Positions 39,337-53,204 are shown, counted from the first letter of the stretch. The stretch: 64,000 nucleotides of DNA from Haliotis asinina (GCF_037392515.1 NC_090282.1:53778843-53842842), one strand, 5' to 3'. Numbers and translations: made by a program. The notes: generated by a model not told the origin, from the letters alone.

Positions 39337-40438
39337 CTTCTGACCAAGGGGGTGGAGACAAGCGGTTTCAGGTAAGCCAGTTAAGACCAAATGGTTCAGT
39401 TTCAAAGCTGCTTGCTCGGTATCGGTAAATTAGGAAGCTAAGCAAACAGAAAGCCGACGAATGGTAATCTTGATTTGATCAAAGAACAATTAGGAAAGAA
39501 CGAGATTAATTCCACAATCGCTAATCCAGTGTTGAGTGGTTCCTGTAACTCATGTAAATATCAAATACACCCCATCCTGCTAGATACATGAAAACTGTAT
39601 GTTAACAGGCTATGATTAACGTCTTGTGTAGTCACACTGTTTAGAACATCCTTAGGTCATGAAATGTTAGGCGAGAATCTCACCAAAAAAAGATGGGATC
39701 TGTCTGAAACGTCGCTACGACAGCTTAATGAAGAAGTGGTAATGGATAATTCAACTTACTTAGTGAAGAATATTTGTAAAAGTATATATGTAATATATTG
39801 GCACAAGGAATGAGTCACTGTCTGCATGTTTAGCACGTCTTACATAAAGTAAAGCAAGCACATGCATAACCAACATACAGTTACACACTGTGTCCTAAGT
39901 CCTAAGAATGATGGGATCTGTCTGAAACGTCGCTACGACAGTTTAATGAAGAAGTGGTAATGGTAGTGCTTGTTCCTTAAGGTAAATTACGAGGTTAAAC
40001 AAACAGGAAACCGACAAAAGGTATTCTCTGTTTGATCAAATCACAATTGGTAGCGGACTAACTACAAACTCTAATCCCCAGGTGATTGAATTTTGTTATA
40101 TTGAAACATAAAATACACCGACATTATCAGCTGAAACGTGAAGGTGAAGAAACAGACGAGTTCTACTGACATGGGAAAAGCATGTTAACAATGTAGCCAC
40201 TTGTTTTGTCACTTTGGGGAACACATGCTCAGGGTATTACATATATGTAAAGTTTCGACACAAAGGCGAGTGTGTTTGTGTATACATGTTAACAATGGTA
40301 AATTAAGAATCTTGTTAACCTTCATGTCTTAATTTAACAGCAAAAAGTGCACGAGCAATTACATAGCATATAATCACCATATACTCTTCCTATCCACAAA
40401 CTCGACAAAGCACGATCGCCACTGTATTAGCTTCTGAC

Positions 40439-40576
40439 ACAGATTGGATGTTGTTTCTGCTGTTATACGTTCTGACAATGTGCCATAGCATGGTGTTGAT
40501 TTGTTGTGATGCCAGTGAGTGTAGAGACAACTCATTTAGCGCACGATTAAGTCTCCCCGTTACGAGTACCTGTGTC
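40439..40576. repeat. X block, unit 2 first copy
   Basis: Equivalent to 32207-32344, with point differences on both strands' frames. Confidence 0.7.
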
Positions 40577-41289
40577 ACCCTATCCAAAGATATGGGTGTG
40601 AATTGCGGGCTTTCGAGGATATTTCTTGTCAAATTTTCTAAAGGGAAAGCGCATCTTCATCTATGGGTTATGGGAATTTGGGATGAAATTGAAATCAAAC
40701 TTTTATTCTATATACTAACTTGGGAGACTTCATATTTTGGGGGAACAACACGTGAATACTTTTTCAGAGAAGTAAATATTTCCAATGAAATGTAACATTT
40801 CAAATAAGTTCAGTCATTTTGTTAATATGTTAATAGAACACTCTTTCATTCTTGCAAGTAATTAAATTCAATTACAGGAATAGTTTGGGTTTTTTTATGA
40901 GAAGTCAATATTTGTTTCACAAAACTAAGTATAGTACTATTCCCTTAACGCTTTGCCGAGAAGCACAGTCCGTTCTTTCAAGTTCTGATCGATGATTTGA
41001 TTCAGTTACTACATTTGATGTAAGCTGTGATCTGCTTAATTCATAGAGGTTATGAAACACCCCTGGAATTTGCAGTGTAATTAAGGCAAAAAACGGCTAG
41101 GATAAAAGACTTTTTATTACACCTGTCAAAAACAGCATGTAGACAATAAGAGGGCCGTCCTGAATGTGGGAGTACAAACTATGATGATGAAAATGCAGGT
41201 GTGAGCAAAATATGGCAAAGACGACATCTTCGGGCGTGCCACATTGCAGCATCGTGCAGAAGTGTTATGAACTGACAATGCCTCCCATC

Positions 41290-41420
41290 AATTACAATAA
41301 GAACGTTTTAACGAGATTTTTCACGTTTATTAATACGCCGGCCTTCTTTGAAATTGGACTAAGACGACTGTCGCGTGCAGTAAAGTCACCCGCCACTGTC
41401 GCCATCTTACTTACCTACAT
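41290..41420 (-). repeat. Y block, unit 2 first copy
   Basis: 37-codon minus-strand frame intact; flank reads GTAATT rather than GTAAGT. Confidence 0.6.
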
Positions 41421-42154
41421 CCTCTGACCAAGAGGGTGGTAAAAGGAGGTAAGCGGTTTCAAGTAAGCCAGTTAAGACCAACTGGTTGAGTTTCGGCATT
41501 GCTTGCTTAACAAAGCTGCTTGTTCCGTACCGGTAAATTAGGAATCTAAGCAAACAGAAAGCCGACGAATGGTAATCTTGATTTGATCAAAGAATAATTA
41601 AGAAAGGACGAGATTAATCCCACAATCTCTAATCCAGTATTGATAGACTCCTGTAAACATCGAATACACCTAAAAGGCTGACAAAACTGTATGTGAACAT
41701 CTCAACAACTTGTTTTGTCACACTGCTGACAACATGCTTACGGCATGAAGTTTGTGTTAGGTAGATCTCTTAGACATTAAGGAATCTATCTGAAACGTCG
41801 CCATGACTGTGTCCCCTGCTGTGGCACTTAAGGTGTATTGGATACTCCAGTTGGCTACTTGGAGTAGAACATATACAGGTCAATATAATAACATACTGCC
41901 ACAAGGAATGTGTCACTGTCTACATATTTAGCACGTCTTACATGCAGCAAGTACAAGTGTATCCAACATACACTTACACACAATGAGAACATTTCAAAAC
42001 AGTAACAAGAAATATCCTTGAAATAAAAGTACAAAACGCTTTGTTATTGAATTTTATTCTCTTTTGCCGAATCCGGTATCTTTATTCTAAACACTAAATT
42101 GGAAGGTTGCATATTTTTTTATTCCAGAAGAATAATCCACATATAGATTGCTCC

Positions 42155-42295
42155 TGACACAGATTGAATGTTGTTTCTGCTGTTATATATTCTGACAATG
42201 TGGCACAGCGTGGTGTTGATTTGTTGTGATGTCAGTGAGTGTAGAGACAACTCGTTTAACGCACCATTAAGTCTCCCCATTACGATTACTTGTGT
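42155..42295. repeat. X block, unit 2 second copy
   Basis: Equivalent to 33769-33909; nearly identical to it. Confidence 0.7.
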
Positions 42296-42467
42296 CAGCT
42301 CATTGTCAGATTCGTATAATTTGGTTCCTTTTTTAGCGATGATTCTGTTGAGATGTCACAAATTTGAACAATATATGACAGCAATGTCAGCATCAAGTAG
42401 GCCAGAATAAGTCATGTATAAAAGTGGGGAGGGTGACTGCGTGGAACAGTCTTAGAGCTTTTTTAAA

Positions 42468-42633
42468 GTGATAAGTAAATGAGTACGCTTTTATGCCACT
42501 TTAGCAATATTCCATCAGTATCATTTCGAGGAAAACCAGAAAATTGGCTCCACACATTGTACGCATGAAGAAAATCAACCCCTGTATGGCAATATATCAC
42601 TTAAATTCTAACCACTAGACTACCCTACCGTCC
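42468..42633 (+). repeat. SINE relic, unit 2
   Basis: Equivalent to 34169-34334. Confidence 0.6.
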
Positions 42634-44407
42634 AACCAATCAGGGCACGCATCTCTTGTTACAAATCTGTGAGAGGGTCACGATTTGTACGTCAGCTACC
42701 CCTAGTTTAATCATCCTAAGGTGTTAGAATTATGTAATGGTGAGGACTATGAACCACGAACAACGTCTTTGTTATTGTTGATGCTGGAACACCAACAGGT
42801 TGTCGAAAGATATTGTGACTCAGAGAATTTACAGATCCACTTGGTGATGTCGACTGTGTTTGATAAGTGGGGATCAGTAAGCACAGTGGTATGCTGTGCA
42901 TGTTGAACAATATTGTTGAGTAACTACTGTACTTTAAATAGCCTGTCGGTTGTTGCCTGGCAAACTCCGCCATGTTAATATCGACATGTAAATTTTGATT
43001 ATGAGGATTTTGTATTCACGTGGAGGAGAAGCATTACTAATAAAAAAACCGATGTCCACCCGGGCTGTCGAAAGGTGAAATATGGGGGTTTTACACAAGG
43101 AAGTGGGTAAACTGATTTTAATGACACACCTGGGAACAATGTACCCGACACAATGGACAGATATGAATATGAACCATGCACATCAGGTGTATAGGTCATA
43201 GTCGAAGATATTTGATTTACGCACTACGTAACCCGACTGCTACAACCGCATACTGAAAAGAATGTCACGAAATTAGTACACGTGGTTCAATATTGACCCT
43301 GGACATTAACTCAGGAGGAGTCAGGATATAGACCCGGGGGAGACACCGTATTTCACCTGACGCCCTTGGGTAAGGATCTCGATACAAGGTGTGATACTGA
43401 TAATTCAAACAACCTGTAGTGACATTTTATTAGCTTCAATTAGCGTTTCATTATTCCAATAACTAACACTGTCAGTGTTTGTCTCGTCTGTGAACGCATG
43501 TTCATGTCGTCTTCTTGTGTCGCCTGTGTTGTGGAAGTACCTTTAGTCATTGTGTATATCCTAATCGAAAGTTCAGGAAGATCTGAATATTAAATTAAAA
43601 TGCGGTTTGGAGGCAGTAAAACGAACCATGATCAGTCTAAAACATTAGATTGCAATGTCCTGCCATTGGATCTTATGCGGCACAATAGATGGGTATACAC
43701 CCGGCATCAGAAACACAATCACCCTTACACTAAGACGCATATACCTGGAAGCCGTGTCTATAATTACATGTGTATTCATAACTTATAAAAACTATTCAAT
43801 TGTTTTTCAGAATTTATGTATCCCGCCAGCCGCAAAAGGCATGGCATTGTATTCTGAGTGCACTAAACATTTCAACCTAATATACATGTAAGCTTTTTTC
43901 AACTTCGTCGAAACCCTAAACTTGAAGCACTACTCTGTGTAGCAATACTTAGTACTATCAACCATCGTTGAAGTTTTCGTCACAAAAATGGATGTTATTT
44001 ATTGTGAGTACCAATATTTGTGTCCCTGGACGGAATGGGACTGAACCGTTGCGACATTGCATTAGCTTTAGGCCAATAAAGTAGCTAGGTAACACGACCC
44101 CACGATACCGTAGTCAGTTACATTGGACATTCAGATCAATTCAATGTTCACTTTATTGGAAGGGTTTGTAGTTTCATCGTACAAAATACCATAAGCTTTT
44201 TTCGGCTTTTGGATTTCTGAAAAAGATCAAGTCCGTCAAATCTGCAGCATTTTACTCAAACAGAGCAATTGTTATCGGATCATGTATCATGTTTTGGGTT
44301 ATTTTCAAAGAGAACTGAGAATGTATTTTTTTATATAGCATGGAGATCGTGAAGAAGCAACAAGGTGTTGCTGCCTTATTGTCCTGGCCAGAGGTAACTG
44401 TCAGCGT

Positions 44408-44533
44408 CACGTGACTGAGGACACACCCATTGCATCTACAAATCTAATTAACGTATCAATTGATACATAATCTAAAGACAAAAGAGATCTGTATAGCGCG
44501 TGTCGAGGGGATTAACTGGACGGGGCATATAAA
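44408..44533 (+). promoter_or_regulatory. Fox copy 2 core promoter
   Basis: E-box at 44408-44413, perfect 14-bp palindrome GTATCAATTGATAC at 44453-44466 (two overlapping ATCAAT/ATTGAT Onecut-type cores), TATAAA at 44528-44533. Confidence 0.6.
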
Positions 44534-44615
44534 TCTCGCCGTGGAGATGGGAAGGAACATTCAATTGCCTACTGAGGTAACACAATTTCATCTGCTGCAC
44601 CTTGAGTCAGGAATC

Positions 44616-45668
44616 ATGTATAATCCATCCATGTTTCAGTATGCGCCAAGTACAACTCTTGGTATTGGACAGCAGACCACATCTGGTAAACCGACACCTC
44701 CTGCACACTCCGTCACTGTCGTGCCTCAAGCCTCCAAAGAAGACGTCACATCAGAGATCACTCATGCGTCACTCCGAACTCAACTACCATTTCCAAACTA
44801 TGACAATGTTCTCCCCTCACCTTCCTCATCGGTATCTTCGAATGGAGACGGAGACATCAATCTGGATAGTTTCTCAGGAACATCGACACTCTCACAACAA
44901 GACAGACAATTTTCCAACAAGAAACCACCCTATTCCTATGTGGCTCTCATCACCATGGCCATCGAGAGTTCCACATCAGGAATGATGACTCTCAACGACA
45001 TCTACAACTACATCATCAAGAGATTTCCCTACTACCAAGACAACCAACGGAGATGGCAGAACTCCATCAGACACAACCTCTCCCTCAATGATTGTTTCGT
45101 TAAGGTTCCCCGACCTCCAGGGAAACCAGGCAAAGGTAACCTGTGGGCTCTGCATCCATCTTGTGGGGACATGTTCGGTAACGGCAGTTTCCTTCGTCGT
45201 TCCAAGCGTTTCAAATCGGCACAAAAGCAACGTCGTGATGATTTTCCATTCAATCCTGCCAGTTCTTATGGACAGTTACTCGGATTGTATGGGGGTCCAT
45301 CTCCTTACACAGGTGTAGTCGGCACCATACCCCAGGGACTGACCCAGACACACCCTTACAGCTCATCGAGCAAACCTGATTGCGGTCCTTGGACTGTGGG
45401 ATCTCCTACAGTCTACACTCAACCAGCCGGTTACTACAACGCCAGCAGCATCAACAGCTCACTGACCGGCTCCCCTCTCTCCAGCTCTCCCTCTGGAAGC
45501 TCATCCCTATGTCGAACATGCGTGCCACAAACTTCCCCACCCTCTTCAAATGTGAATGACTATTCCTGCAACTACCTGTATCCATACATACAACAGTCAA
45601 TGGGGAGTTCTACAAGCGATGTCATTCACAGTTGGAAAATGAGGTCTTCTAGGTCATATGTCTCTTAG
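44616..45668 (+). CDS. Forkhead (Fox) transcription factor, tandem copy 2
   Basis: 350 residues from ATG 44616. Forkhead domain identical to copy 1. Differences from copy 1 are confined to the C-terminal region: A271, C299, S339 and final S350. Four substitutions outside the domain and none inside suggest purifying selection on DNA binding with a freer tail. The frame stays open upstream without ATG to 44460, but that stretch crosses the TATA box and is probably untranslated; an in-frame ATG at 44546 is possible but close to the TATA. Confidence 0.92.
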   Translation: MYNPSMFQYAPSTTLGIGQQTTSGKPTPPAHSVTVVPQASKEDVTSEITHASLRTQLPFPNYDNVLPSPSSSVSSNGDGDINLDSFSGTSTLSQQDRQFSNKKPPYSYVALITMAIESSTSGMMTLNDIYNYIIKRFPYYQDNQRRWQNSIRHNLSLNDCFVKVPRPPGKPGKGNLWALHPSCGDMFGNGSFLRRSKRFKSAQKQRRDDFPFNPASSYGQLLGLYGGPSPYTGVVGTIPQGLTQTHPYSSSSKPDCGPWTVGSPTVYTQPAGYYNASSINSSLTGSPLSSSPSGSSSLCRTCVPQTSPPSSNVNDYSCNYLYPYIQQSMGSSTSDVIHSWKMRSSRSYVS

Positions 45669-45791
45669 TGTGGGTTCACCACTGTTGCAGTGATGCTTGT
45701 GTATAAAGTGCTATATGTTAATGTAAGTTTAAAAATACATGTACAGGTACATTATGTACAACGTGAACTGAGACTGATACGCCAGAAACAA

Positions 45792-45797
45792 AATAAA
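45792..45797 (+). terminator. Fox copy 2 polyadenylation signal
   Basis: AATAAA at the conserved position 124 bp after the stop. Confidence 0.6.
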
Positions 45798-46786
45798 CAC
45801 AATTAAAACAGATTGGTACATTAATTTATTCATCTCTGTCAAGTGCACCCGTCGACCTTAAGTCCCGAGGTGTATAAGGACATACAGAGTGCACTCAACA
45901 AAAAACACCTGCCTGCATGAGCAGCACATTTTAATGGGATCGTCTGCTTCCAACATAAATCGTGGAGTTGGTGCAAACTGCAGTGTATGCTTCGTGAACG
46001 TAAGTATTTGCCCTTGCTCTAAGATGTTTAGAGAACGTGTGTACGTAGTGTATCTATGGTACACCCACGATCAGAGAAACGTGTCACTCTTGGTGACTAC
46101 AAAGATTTCTTTTTGACAAATAAAAAATGTCATGCGTTGTACACATTTATATTTACCATATTACCAATGTGATGAAATACTATGGACACACTTCAGCATT
46201 ATTTAGGACATGCCAGGGGAGCAAACAAAGCACCAGATCAATATATATTTTATGAGAAAATCCCTTTACATCTTGTTTATGTTTCAGATTTTTTCATGTA
46301 ATGCGTAAATTGCATAATACTGAAATTGTGACTCTCGATCCGGAAATCTGAAAATAACCTCAGCGTTCAAGCACAAGTTACAAAACATTTCTATCACCTT
46401 GTAACAAACTTCCCCTTCTTGCCTGGACAATTTGTTTCTACAATTGCGTAAACATTAACTGTCATTTCAAAAGCACCAACATCACCTTTTTCCCTAACCC
46501 TTCACGCAATAGCAAGAACAAACATCAGTACGACAGCTTATTCGCCCCATATATAATTATGTGTATGTACGTGCAGATCAAAAGGAGAGGTTCGAATGAG
46601 TATGAAAATGTTTAAAATACAATTAATAATTTTGGTAGAATAGAGACCCTCTGACCACTGGTGTTAAAATTATCAACACACATTCGGGGATAGGTCTTGT
46701 GGAGTACTGGGATAATGATTCTGGGCGTAACTTCATGGAATCAATGGGGTCTGTGTCCATGTTTTGGTAAATTGAGAGAATAAGTA

Positions 46787-46873
46787 TGGATTTACGACGC
46801 TTTTAGCAACATTCCAGCAATGTGACGGCGGGGGACACCAGTACTGATTGTACCCATGTTGTGGGGTTTGGAC
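46787..46873 (+). repeat. SINE 5' fragment relic, unit 2
   Basis: Equivalent to 38478-38565. Confidence 0.6.
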
Positions 46874-47052
46874 AAAATACTCTTACCTCCAAATTATGAA
46901 AATGGAAGCAAATGGCAACAGCTAGTGACGGTAAACTAGACACTTTATCAAGATCAGGCTGTTGGTTTGGAATTATCTACCCCAGGGTGGCGAACTGTGT
47001 TGTCCTCTATTCGTACGAAGATCATGTGAAGTATTCGTTTACTTACGAAAGT

Positions 47053-47103
47053 GTAAACGCAAACAACCTTTAATGTAAACACAAACAACCTTTAATGTAA
47101 ACA
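47053..47103 (+). promoter_or_regulatory. Phased forkhead-site cluster, unit 2
   Basis: GTAAACA at 47075-47081 and 47097-47103; the first repeat reads GTAAACG (47053-47059), a weaker match. The 22-bp phasing is kept. Confidence 0.55.
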
Positions 47104-47519
47104 CAAACTGAAGATAATGGTTCACAATACTGCAGTAAAAACATGTATTGATACACCTTCCCTATCCTAACTGCTTAGACCATGTAATCAACCTGATTCC
47201 ACAGGTGGAGAACGACATAAACAGTTCTTTTTAAAGAAGTAAATATTCTCCATGAAATACATTGTTTCAAAAAAGTTCAGCAATTTTTCTCAATGTCTGA
47301 GCATTAAGCACAATTTCTTTCTTGAATGTGCCGGTGTTTTCATTTTAATAATATTTTTTACACAAACCATGAAGTATTTAACTCTTTGAGGTTATGAAAC
47401 ACAATGAAATGAGATGAATACTATATTAAACAAAATATGGAAAAACGATATCTTCGGGTGTGCCACAGTGTGTCATCTTCCAGAAATAGAATGAACAGTG
47501 CCTCAAACAGAGTATTATC

Positions 47520-47648
47520 ACTTTCAATAAGAACGTTTTAACGAGTTTTTCACGTTTATTAATACGCCGGCCTTCTTTGAAATTGGACTAAGACGTCTGT
47601 CGCGTGCAGTAAAGTCACCCGCCACTGTCGCCATCTTACTTACCTACA
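47520..47648 (-). repeat. Y block, unit 2 second copy
   Basis: One base shorter in the GAGTTTTTCACG region, which breaks the 37-codon frame; the donor-like GT is also lost. Argues that this copy is not coding. Confidence 0.6.
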
Positions 47649-48744
47649 TCTTCTGACCAAGGGGATGGAGACAAGCGGTTTCAGGTAAGCCAGTTAAGGC
47701 CAAATGGTTCAGTTTCAAAGCTGCTTGCTCGGTATCGGTAAATTAGGAAGCTAAGCAAACAGAAAGCCGACGAATGGTAATCTTGATTTGATCAAAGAAC
47801 AATTAGGAAAGAACGAGATTAATTCCACAATCTCTAATCCAGTGTTGAGTGGTTCCTGTAACTCGTGTAAATATCAAATACACCCCATCCTGCTAGATAC
47901 ATGAAAACTGTATGTTAACAGGCTATAATTAACGTCTTGTGTAGTCACACTGTTTAGAACATCCTTAGGTCATGAAATGTTAGGCGAGAATCTCACCAAA
48001 AAATGATGGGATCTGTCTGAAACGTCGCTACGACAGTTTAATGAAGAAGTGGTAATGGATAATTCAACTGACTTAGTGAAGAATATTTGTAAAAGTATAT
48101 ATGTAATATATTGGCACAAGGAATGTGTCACTGTCTGCATGTTTAGCACGTCTTACATAAAGTAAAGCAAGCACATGCATAACCAACATACAGTTACACA
48201 CTGTGTCCTAAGTCCTAAGAATGATGGGATCTGTCTGAAACGTCGCTACGACAGTTTAATGAAGAAGACTTAGTGGTAATGGTAGTGCTTGTTCCTTAAG
48301 GTAAATTACGAGGAAACCGACAAAAGGTAATCTCTGTTTGATCAAATCACAATTGGTAGCGGACTAACTACAAACTCTAATCCCCAGATGATTGAATCTT
48401 GTTATATTGAAACATAAAATACACCGACATTATCAGCTAAAACGTTAAGGTGAAGAAACAGACGAGTTCTACTGACATGGGAAAAGCATGTTAACAATGT
48501 AGCCACTTGTTTTGTCACTTTGGGGAACACATGCTCAGGGTATTACATATATGTAAAGTTTCGACACAAAGGCGAGTGTGTTTGTGTATACATGTTAACA
48601 ATGGTAAATTAAGAATCTTAATAAACTTCATGTCTTAATTTAACAGCAAAAAGTGCACGAGCAATTACATAGCATATAATCACCATATACTCTTCCTATC
48701 CACAAACTCGACAAAGCACGATCGCCACTGTATTAGCTTTTGAC

Positions 48745-48882
48745 ACAGATTGGATGTTGTTTCTGCTGTTATACGTTCTGACAATGTGCCATAGCATGGT
48801 GTTGATTTGTTGTGATGTCAGTGAGTGTAGAGACAACTCATTTAGCGCACAATTAGGCCTCCCCGTTACGATTACCTGTGTC
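48745..48882. repeat. X block, unit 3 first copy
   Basis: Equivalent to 32207-32344. Confidence 0.7.
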
Positions 48883-49339
48883 ACCCTATCCAAAGATATG
48901 GGTGTGAATTGCGGGCTTTCGAGGATATTTCTTGTCAAATTTTCTAAAGGGAAAGCGCATCTTCATCTATGGGTTATGGGAATTTGGGATGAAATTGAAA
49001 TCAAACTTCTATTCTATATACTAACTTGGGAGACTTCATATTTTGGGGGAACAAGACATGAATAGTTTTCAGAGAAGTGACTATTTTCAATGAAATGTAA
49101 TATTTCAAATAAGTTCAGCCATTTTTTTAATACGTTGATAGAACACTCTTTCATTCTTGCAAGTAATTGAATTCAATTACAGGAACAGTTTGAGTTTTTT
49201 ATGAGAAGTCAATATTTGTTTCATAAAACTAAGTATAGTACTATTCCCTTAACGCTTTGCCGAGAAGCACAGTCCGTTCTTTCACGTTTTGATCGATGAT
49301 TTGATTCAATTACTACATTTGATGTAAGCCATGATCTGT

Positions 49340-49417
49340 GATTACACAGTGCCATCTACAAAGTCGTCTAGTGTAACATATGTATTAGAATTTGTACTTT
49401 ACTGAGAAAGTGTAATC
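49340..49417. mobile_element. Small MITE-like insertion, unit 3
   Basis: 78 bp bounded by GATTACAC and GTGTAATC, absent from units 1 and 2. A 25-bp direct repeat (ACATTTGATGTAAGCCATGA...) lies at 49315-49339 and 49429-49453 around it. Part resembles 28941-28995 in the host flank, reversed. Confidence 0.55.
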
Positions 49418-49716
49418 CCAAACATAACACATTTGATGTAAGCCATGATCTGTTTAATTCATAGAGGTTGTAAAATACCCCTGGAATCTGCAGTGTAATT
49501 AAAGCAAAAACGGCTAGGATAAAATACGTTTTATTACACCTTTCAAAAACAACATTTAGATAATAAAAGAGGGCCATCCTGAATGTGGGAGTACAAATTA
49601 TCATGATGAAAATGCAGATGTGAGCAAAATATGGCAAAAACGACATCTTCGGGTGTGCCACGTTGTAGCATCGTGCAGAAGTGTTATGAATTGACAATGC
49701 CTCCCAAAGTATTATC

Positions 49717-49845
49717 ACTTACAATAAGAACGTTTTAACGAGATTTTTCACGTTTATTAATACGCCGGCCTTCTTTGAAATTGGACTAAGACGACTGTCG
49801 CGTGCAGTAAAGTCACCCGCCACTGTCGCCATCTTACTTACCAAC
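49717..49845 (-). repeat. Y block, unit 3 first copy
   Basis: 37-codon frame intact and followed by GTAAGTG. Confidence 0.6.
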
Positions 49846-50582
49846 ATCCTCTGACCAAGAGGATGGTAAAAGGAGATAAGCGGTTTCAAATAAGCCAGTT
49901 AAGACCAACTGGTTGAGTTTCGGCATTGCTTGCTTAACAAAGCTGCTTGTTCCGTACGGGTAAATTAGGAATCTAAGCAAACAGAAAGCCGACGAATGGT
50001 AATCTTGATTTGATCAAAGAATAATTAAGAAAGGACGTGATTAATCCCACAATCTCTAATCCAGTATTGACAGACTCCTGTAAACATCGAATGCACCTCA
50101 TCCTAAAAGGCTGACAAAACTGTATGTGAACATCTCAACAACTTGTTTTGTCACACTGCTGACAACATGCTTACGGCATGAGGTTTGTGTTAGGTAGATC
50201 TCTTAGACATTAAGGAATCTATCTGAAACGTCGCCATGACTGTGTCCCCTGCTGTGGCACTTAAGTTGTATTGGATACTCCAGTTGGCTACTTGGAGTAG
50301 AACATATACAGGTCAATATAATAACATACTGCCACAAGGAATGTGTCACTGTCTACATATTTAGCACGTCTTACATGCAGCAAGTACACACCAACATACA
50401 CTTACACACAATGAGAACATTTCAAAACAGTAACAAGAAATATCCTTGAAATAAAAGTACAAAACGCTTAGTTATTGAATTTTATTCTCTTTAGCCGAAT
50501 CCGGTATCATTATTCTAAACACTAAATTGGAAGGTTGCATATTTTTTATTCCAGAAGAATAATCCACATATAGATTGCTCCT

Positions 50583-50725
50583 GACACAGATTGAATGTTG
50601 TTTCTGCTGTTATATATTCTGACAATGTGGCAGAGCGTGGTGTTGATTTGATGTGATGTCAGTGAGAGTAGAGACAACTCGTTTAACGCACCATTAAGTC
50701 TACCCATTACGATTACTTGTGTCAG
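50583..50725. repeat. X block, unit 3 second copy
   Basis: Equivalent to 33769-33909, with several unit 3/4-specific base changes. Confidence 0.7.
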
Positions 50726-50981
50726 CTCATTGTCAGATTCGTATAATTTGGTTCCCTTCTTAGCGATGATTCTGTTGAGATGTCACGAATTTGAACAATA
50801 TATGACAGTCTATGGTGTTGCTTTTTTCGTGGTGGTCACCTGGTGTATCACCGTTCCAGTGTAACCTGGTGTAAACGCCATGTAACATAGTGTTGCAATG
50901 TCAGCATCAAGTAGGCCAGAATAAGTCATGTATAAAGATGGGGAGGGTGACTGCGTGGAACAGTCTTAGAGCTTTTTTAAA

Positions 50982-51147
50982 GTGATAAGTAAATGAGTAC
51001 GCTTTTATGCCACTTTAGCGATATTCCATCAGTATCATTTCGAGGAAAACCAGAAAACTGGCTCCACACATTGTACGCATGAAGAAAATCAACCCCTGTA
51101 TGGCAATATATCACTTAAATTCTAACCACTAGACTACCCTACCGTCC
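50982..51147 (+). repeat. SINE relic, unit 3
   Basis: Equivalent to 34169-34334. Confidence 0.6.
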
Positions 51148-52996
51148 AACCAATCAGGGCACGCATCTCTTGTTACAAATCTGTGAAAGGGTCTCGCAAC
51201 ATTCTTCAGTAAACAAATCATTGACAAATTAAATGTATGTTTCACTAATCATTATTCACGATTTGTACGTCAGCTACCCCTAGTTTAATCATCCTAAGGT
51301 GTTAGAATTATGTAATGGTGAGGACTATGAACCACGAACAACGTCTTTGTTATTGTTGATGCTGGAACACCAACAGGTTGTCAAAAGATATTGTGACTCG
51401 GAGAATTTACAGATCCACTTGGTGATGTCGACTGTGTTTGATAAGTGGGGATCAGTAAGCACAGTGGTATGCTGTGCATGTTGAACAATATTGTTGAGTA
51501 ACTACTGTACTTTAAATAGCCTGTCGGTTGTTGCCTGGCAAACTCCGCCATGTTAATATCAACATGTAAATTTTGATTATGAGGATTTTGTATTTACGTG
51601 GAGGAGAAGCATTACTGAAAAAAAACCGATGTCCACCCGGGCTGTCGAAAGGTGAAATATGGGGGTTTTACACAAGGAAGTGGGTAAACTGATTTTAATG
51701 ACACACCTGGGAACAATGTACCTGGCACAATGGACAGATATGAATCTCATATCTATGCACGCCATGCACATCAGGTGTATAGGTCATAGTCGAAGATATT
51801 TGATTTACGCACTACGTAACCCGACTGCTACGACCGCATACTGAAAAGAATGTCACGAAATTAGTACACGTGGTTCAATATTGACCCTGGACATTAATTC
51901 AGGAGGAGTCAGGGAGATAGACCCGGGGGAGACACCGTATTTCACCTGACGCCCTTGGGTAAGGATTTCGATACAAGGTGTGATACTGATAATTCAAACA
52001 ACCTGTAGTGACATTTTATTAGCTTCAATTAGCGTTTCATTATTCCAATAACTAACACTGTCAGTGTTTGTCTCGTCTGTGAACGCATGTTCATGTCGTC
52101 TTCTTGTGTCGCCAGTGTTGTGAAAGTACATTTAGTCATTGTGTATATCTTAATCGAAAGTTCAGGAAGATCTGAATATTAAATTAAAATGCGGTTTGGA
52201 GGCAGTAAAACGAACCATGATCAGTCTAAAACATTAGATTGCAATGTCCTGCCATTGGATCTTATGCGGCACAATAGATGGGTATACACCCGGCATCAGA
52301 AACACAATCACCCTTACACTAAGACGCATATACCTGGAAGCCGTGTCTATAATTACATGTGTATTCATAACTTATAAAAACTATTCAATTGTTTTTCAGA
52401 ATTTATGTATCCCGCCAGCCACAAAAGGCAGGGCATTGTATTCTGAGTGCACTAAACAAACATTTTCAACCTAATATACATGTAACCTTTTTTCAACTTC
52501 GTCGAAACCCTAAACTTGAAACACTACTCTGTGTAGCAATACTTAGTACCATCGTTGAAGTTTTCGTCACAAAAGTGGATGTTATTTATTGTGAGTACCA
52601 ATATTTGTGTCCCTGGACGGAATGGGACTGAACTGTTGCGACATTGCATTAGCTTTATGGCAATAAAGCAGCTAGGTAACACGACCCCAAGATACCGTAG
52701 TCAGTTACATTGGACATTCAGATCAATTCAATGTTCACTTTATTGGAAGGGTTTGTAGTTTCATCGTACAAAATACCATAAGCATTTTTCGGCTTTTGGA
52801 TTTCTGAAAAAGATTAAGTCCGTCAAATCTGCAGCATTTTACTCAAACAGAGCAATTGTTATCGGATCATGTATCATGTTTTGGGTTATTTTCAAAGAGA
52901 ACTGTGAATGTATTTGTTTTTATATAACATGGAGATCGTGAAGAAGCAACAAGGTGTTGCTGCCTTATTGTCCTGGCCAGAGGTAACTGTCAGCGT

Positions 52997-53122
52997 CACG
53001 TGACTGAGGGCACACCCATTGCATCTACAAATCTAATTAACGTATCAATTGATACATAATCTAAAGACAAAAGAGATCTGTATAGCGCGTGTCGAGGGGA
53101 TTAACTGGACGGGGCATATAAA
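52997..53122 (+). promoter_or_regulatory. Fox copy 3 core promoter
   Basis: E-box 52997-53002, perfect palindrome GTATCAATTGATAC 53042-53055, TATAAA 53117-53122. Confidence 0.6.
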
Positions 53123-53204
53123 TCTCGCCGTGGAGATGGAAAGGAACATTCGATTGCCTACTGAGGTAACACAATTTCATCTGCTGCACCTTGAGTCAGG
53201 AATC

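Larger units (their letters stand above)
32131..40362 (+). repeat. Fox tandem unit 1 (8,232 bp)
   Basis: First of four tandem units. Similarity among units begins at ATAGCATATAATCACC; upstream sequence here (to 32130) differs from that preceding units 2-4, so this is the left edge of the array. Contents: X block, Y block, second X block, SINE relic, about 2 kb of non-coding DNA, Fox promoter and gene (36392-37444), 3' UTR, second SINE relic, forkhead-site cluster, second Y block. Gene-free stretches are A/T-rich with no other feature seen. Confidence 0.95.
40363..48668 (+). repeat. Fox tandem unit 2 (8,306 bp)
   Basis: Same content and order as unit 1, starting at the same ATAGCATATAATCACC motif. 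Relative to unit 1 it has about 130 bp more before the second X block (42006-42126), about 75 bp more near 46417-46500 and less DNA near 42380. Coding and 3' regions are most similar to unit 1. Confidence 0.95.

Noticed and set aside
44460-44615. Upstream extension of Fox copies 2-4 to a TTG codon (402 residues)
   Set aside because: The extension crosses the TATA box, has no ATG at its start and is closed at the equivalent point in copy 1.
49368-49718. 116-codon minus-strand frame in units 3 and 4
   Set aside because: Created across the small insertion and absent from units 1 and 2; hydrophobic A/T-rich translation typical of non-coding DNA.
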